The notes under the pieces were generated by a model. The model was given only the letters and a program-made list of their open reading frames with translations, was not told the origin of the DNA and made no database searches. Shown in pieces: positions 14,228 through 15,079 of a stretch of DNA of 15,079 nucleotides (within the stretch, counting starts at the first letter, position 1; each line of letters starts with the position of its first letter). Made by a program: the position numbers and the translations under genes. Origin of the DNA: Bacteroidales bacterium (GTDB lineage Bacteria; Bacteroidota; Bacteroidia; Bacteroidales; BM520); assembly GCA_028701815.1 (NCBI GenBank), contig JAQVPY010000036.1, positions 1-15,079 on the forward strand. Direction: 5' to 3'.

Positions 14228-14787
14228 TATTACCTATAGTTGCCCTTGGCAATCCGATATTACGTGAGACTGCCTCTGAAATAAATAAGAATTACCCGGA
14301 CCTTCATCAACTGATAGAAGATATGTTCGAGACCATGTATGCCGCCGAAGGAGTAGGACTCGCCGCACCACAGATAAATCTGTCGATACGTCTCTTTGTT
14401 ATTGATGCCAACCCCTTTACCGAATACTATCCTGAAGCAAATGGCTTCAAAAGAACGTTTATTAATCCTCAAATTATTGAAACGGACGGCGAAGAATGGT
14501 TCTTCAACGAAGGCTGCCTCAGCGTTCCCGACGTTCATGAGGATGTCGCCCGTAAAAGCAAAGTCTGTTTGCAGTATTGCGATGAAAACTTTGAGGAGAA
14601 AACTGAATGGTTCGAAGGTGTACAGGCAAGAGTTATTCAACATGAATACGACCACCTCGAAGGAAAGGTCTTTGTTGACAGACTCGGCAATATTACCCGC
14701 CTGCTGCTGAAGAAGAAACTGAACGATATCAAGACGGGACATGTCGCTCATGATTATAAGATGTTGTTTAACAAAAAACTGAAATAA
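14224..14787 (+). CDS. def: Peptide deformylase
   Basis: Peptide deformylase removes the formyl group from the initiator Met of nascent proteins using Fe2+ or Zn2+. The 187-residue product contains all three family motifs: GVGLAAPQ (43-50), EGCLS (96-100, metal ligand C98) and QHEYDH (139-144, ligands H140 and H144, catalytic E141). This is a complete active site. The length is a little above the E. coli enzyme (169), with a basic C-terminal extension typical of Bacteroidota enzymes. Its ATG overlaps the ruvX stop by 4 nt. No convincing terminator follows, and the next gene has its own promoter 29 nt downstream. Confidence 0.96.
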   Translation: MILPIVALGNPILRETASEINKNYPDLHQLIEDMFETMYAAEGVGLAAPQINLSIRLFVIDANPFTEYYPEANGFKRTFINPQIIETDGEEWFFNEGCLSVPDVHEDVARKSKVCLQYCDENFEEKTEWFEGVQARVIQHEYDHLEGKVFVDRLGNITRLLLKKKLNDIKTGHVAHDYKMLFNKKLK

Positions 14788-14815
14788 TTTTTTTGTCATA
14801 AATTTTTTCAGGGGA

Positions 14816-14847
14816 TTGTAATGTTTCCGGCATGTTTTTTATCTTTG
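14816..14847 (+). promoter_or_regulatory. Promoter of the second secreted-protein gene
   Basis: A -7 box TATCTTTG (14840-14847) is an exact TAnnTTTG match. TTG at 14816-14818 lies 21 nt upstream, the same geometry as the promoter at 3936-3967 for the other T9SS-style gene. The leader before the ATG at 14892 would be about 40 nt, the longest in this window. Confidence 0.77.
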
Positions 14848-14891
14848 CAAAAAGATATAGATAAATTAATGTATAATAAAAATGATTACTT

Positions 14892-15079
14892 ATGAAAAAA
14901 CTTTTACTTTTGACATGTGCCATGATCATGGCGCTTTCTATTAATGCACAAAACCGTGCGGTTCTCCTGTCGGAGTCTTTTGACGATACAGCCTTACCTT
15001 CCGGATGGTCTATTGCAGGGCTCGGTACCTCCAACTGGTCTGTTGTGAATTCAGCTAATGCCGGCGGCAGCCCTAATGG
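14892..15079 (+). CDS. Secreted protein, N-terminal part (choice-of-anchor J / cleaved-adhesin-like), cut by the window edge
   Basis: Only the first 62 codons are visible. The product starts with a clear Sec signal peptide, MKKLLLLTCAMIMALSINAQ, with likely cleavage at the Ala-Gln end. It then begins a domain with LSESFDDTALPSGWSIAG and NWSV. The pattern of an acidic-aromatic ESF, a LPSGW turn and a later NW is characteristic of choice-of-anchor J and cleaved-adhesin domains, which are frequent in T9SS substrates such as gingipain-associated adhesins. A C-terminal sorting domain would be expected beyond the window but cannot be seen. The start is supported by the signal peptide and the promoter upstream. 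Nothing can be said about enzymatic activity. Confidence 0.82.
   Translation, partial: MKKLLLLTCAMIMALSINAQNRAVLLSESFDDTALPSGWSIAGLGTSNWSVVNSANAGGSPN

Noticed and set aside
14779..14811. Inverted repeat CTGAAA / TTTCAG after def
   Set aside because: It has 6 pairs, a 21-nt loop and is followed by GGGG rather than T residues; not a credible terminator.
1..15079. Mobile element, CRISPR array, tRNA/rRNA, toxin-antitoxin or defence system
   Set aside because: I looked on both strands and found no direct-repeat arrays, transposase or integrase motifs, cloverleaf candidates or defence-type domains; all large frames are explained by the genes listed.

Overview
The window reads as a chromosomal segment of a Bacteroidota bacterium, most likely of the order Bacteroidales. 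The grounds are: promoters of the Bacteroidota type (a -7 box TAnnTTTG with a TTG/TTTG element further upstream) in front of several genes; almost no Shine-Dalgarno sequences; two secreted proteins of the type IX secretion (T9SS) style; a DUF5606-type protein, a family I know only from Bacteroidota; and a moderate-to-low G+C content. I cannot name a genus.

Layout. (1) Positions 1-885 hold the 3' end of a PepD-type M20 dipeptidase gene, then rpmH (51 codons) with its own promoter and terminator. (2) Positions 961-3927 hold a tight plus-strand operon: a KdsC-like HAD phosphatase, maf, surE and lpxB. The genes are joined by a 3-nt gap, a 14-nt overlap and a 1-nt overlap. KdsC and LpxB belong to Kdo/lipid A synthesis; Maf and SurE clean up nucleotides. 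(3) Positions 3999-5915 encode a 638-residue secreted protein with two long repeats and a C-terminal T9SS sorting domain. A strong bidirectional terminator follows. (4) Positions 5964-7571 (minus) encode a short ComEC/Rec2-like channel without the usual C-terminal hydrolase domain. (5) Positions 7650-8816 (plus) encode an NtrC-type response regulator with no DNA-binding domain and a variant GAFTGA loop. (6) Positions 8820-13767 form a minus-strand run read in the order dapD, tsaC/sua5-like, purB, DUF5606-type gene, pyrK, pyrD. It covers lysine/diaminopimelate, tRNA t6A, purine and pyrimidine synthesis. (7) A divergent, interlocked promoter region separates dapD from ruvX-def (13817-14787, plus). 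(8) The window ends inside a second secreted protein gene, which has its own promoter and a signal peptide.

Most of the window is housekeeping sequence. I see no CRISPR array, tRNA, rRNA, transposase, integrase, toxin-antitoxin pair or defence island. The least ordinary items are the split-domain repeat architecture of the T9SS protein, the HTH-less sigma-54 activator, the apparently leaderless ruvX transcript whose promoter interlocks with that of dapD, and the DUF5606-type gene placed between purB and pyrKD.
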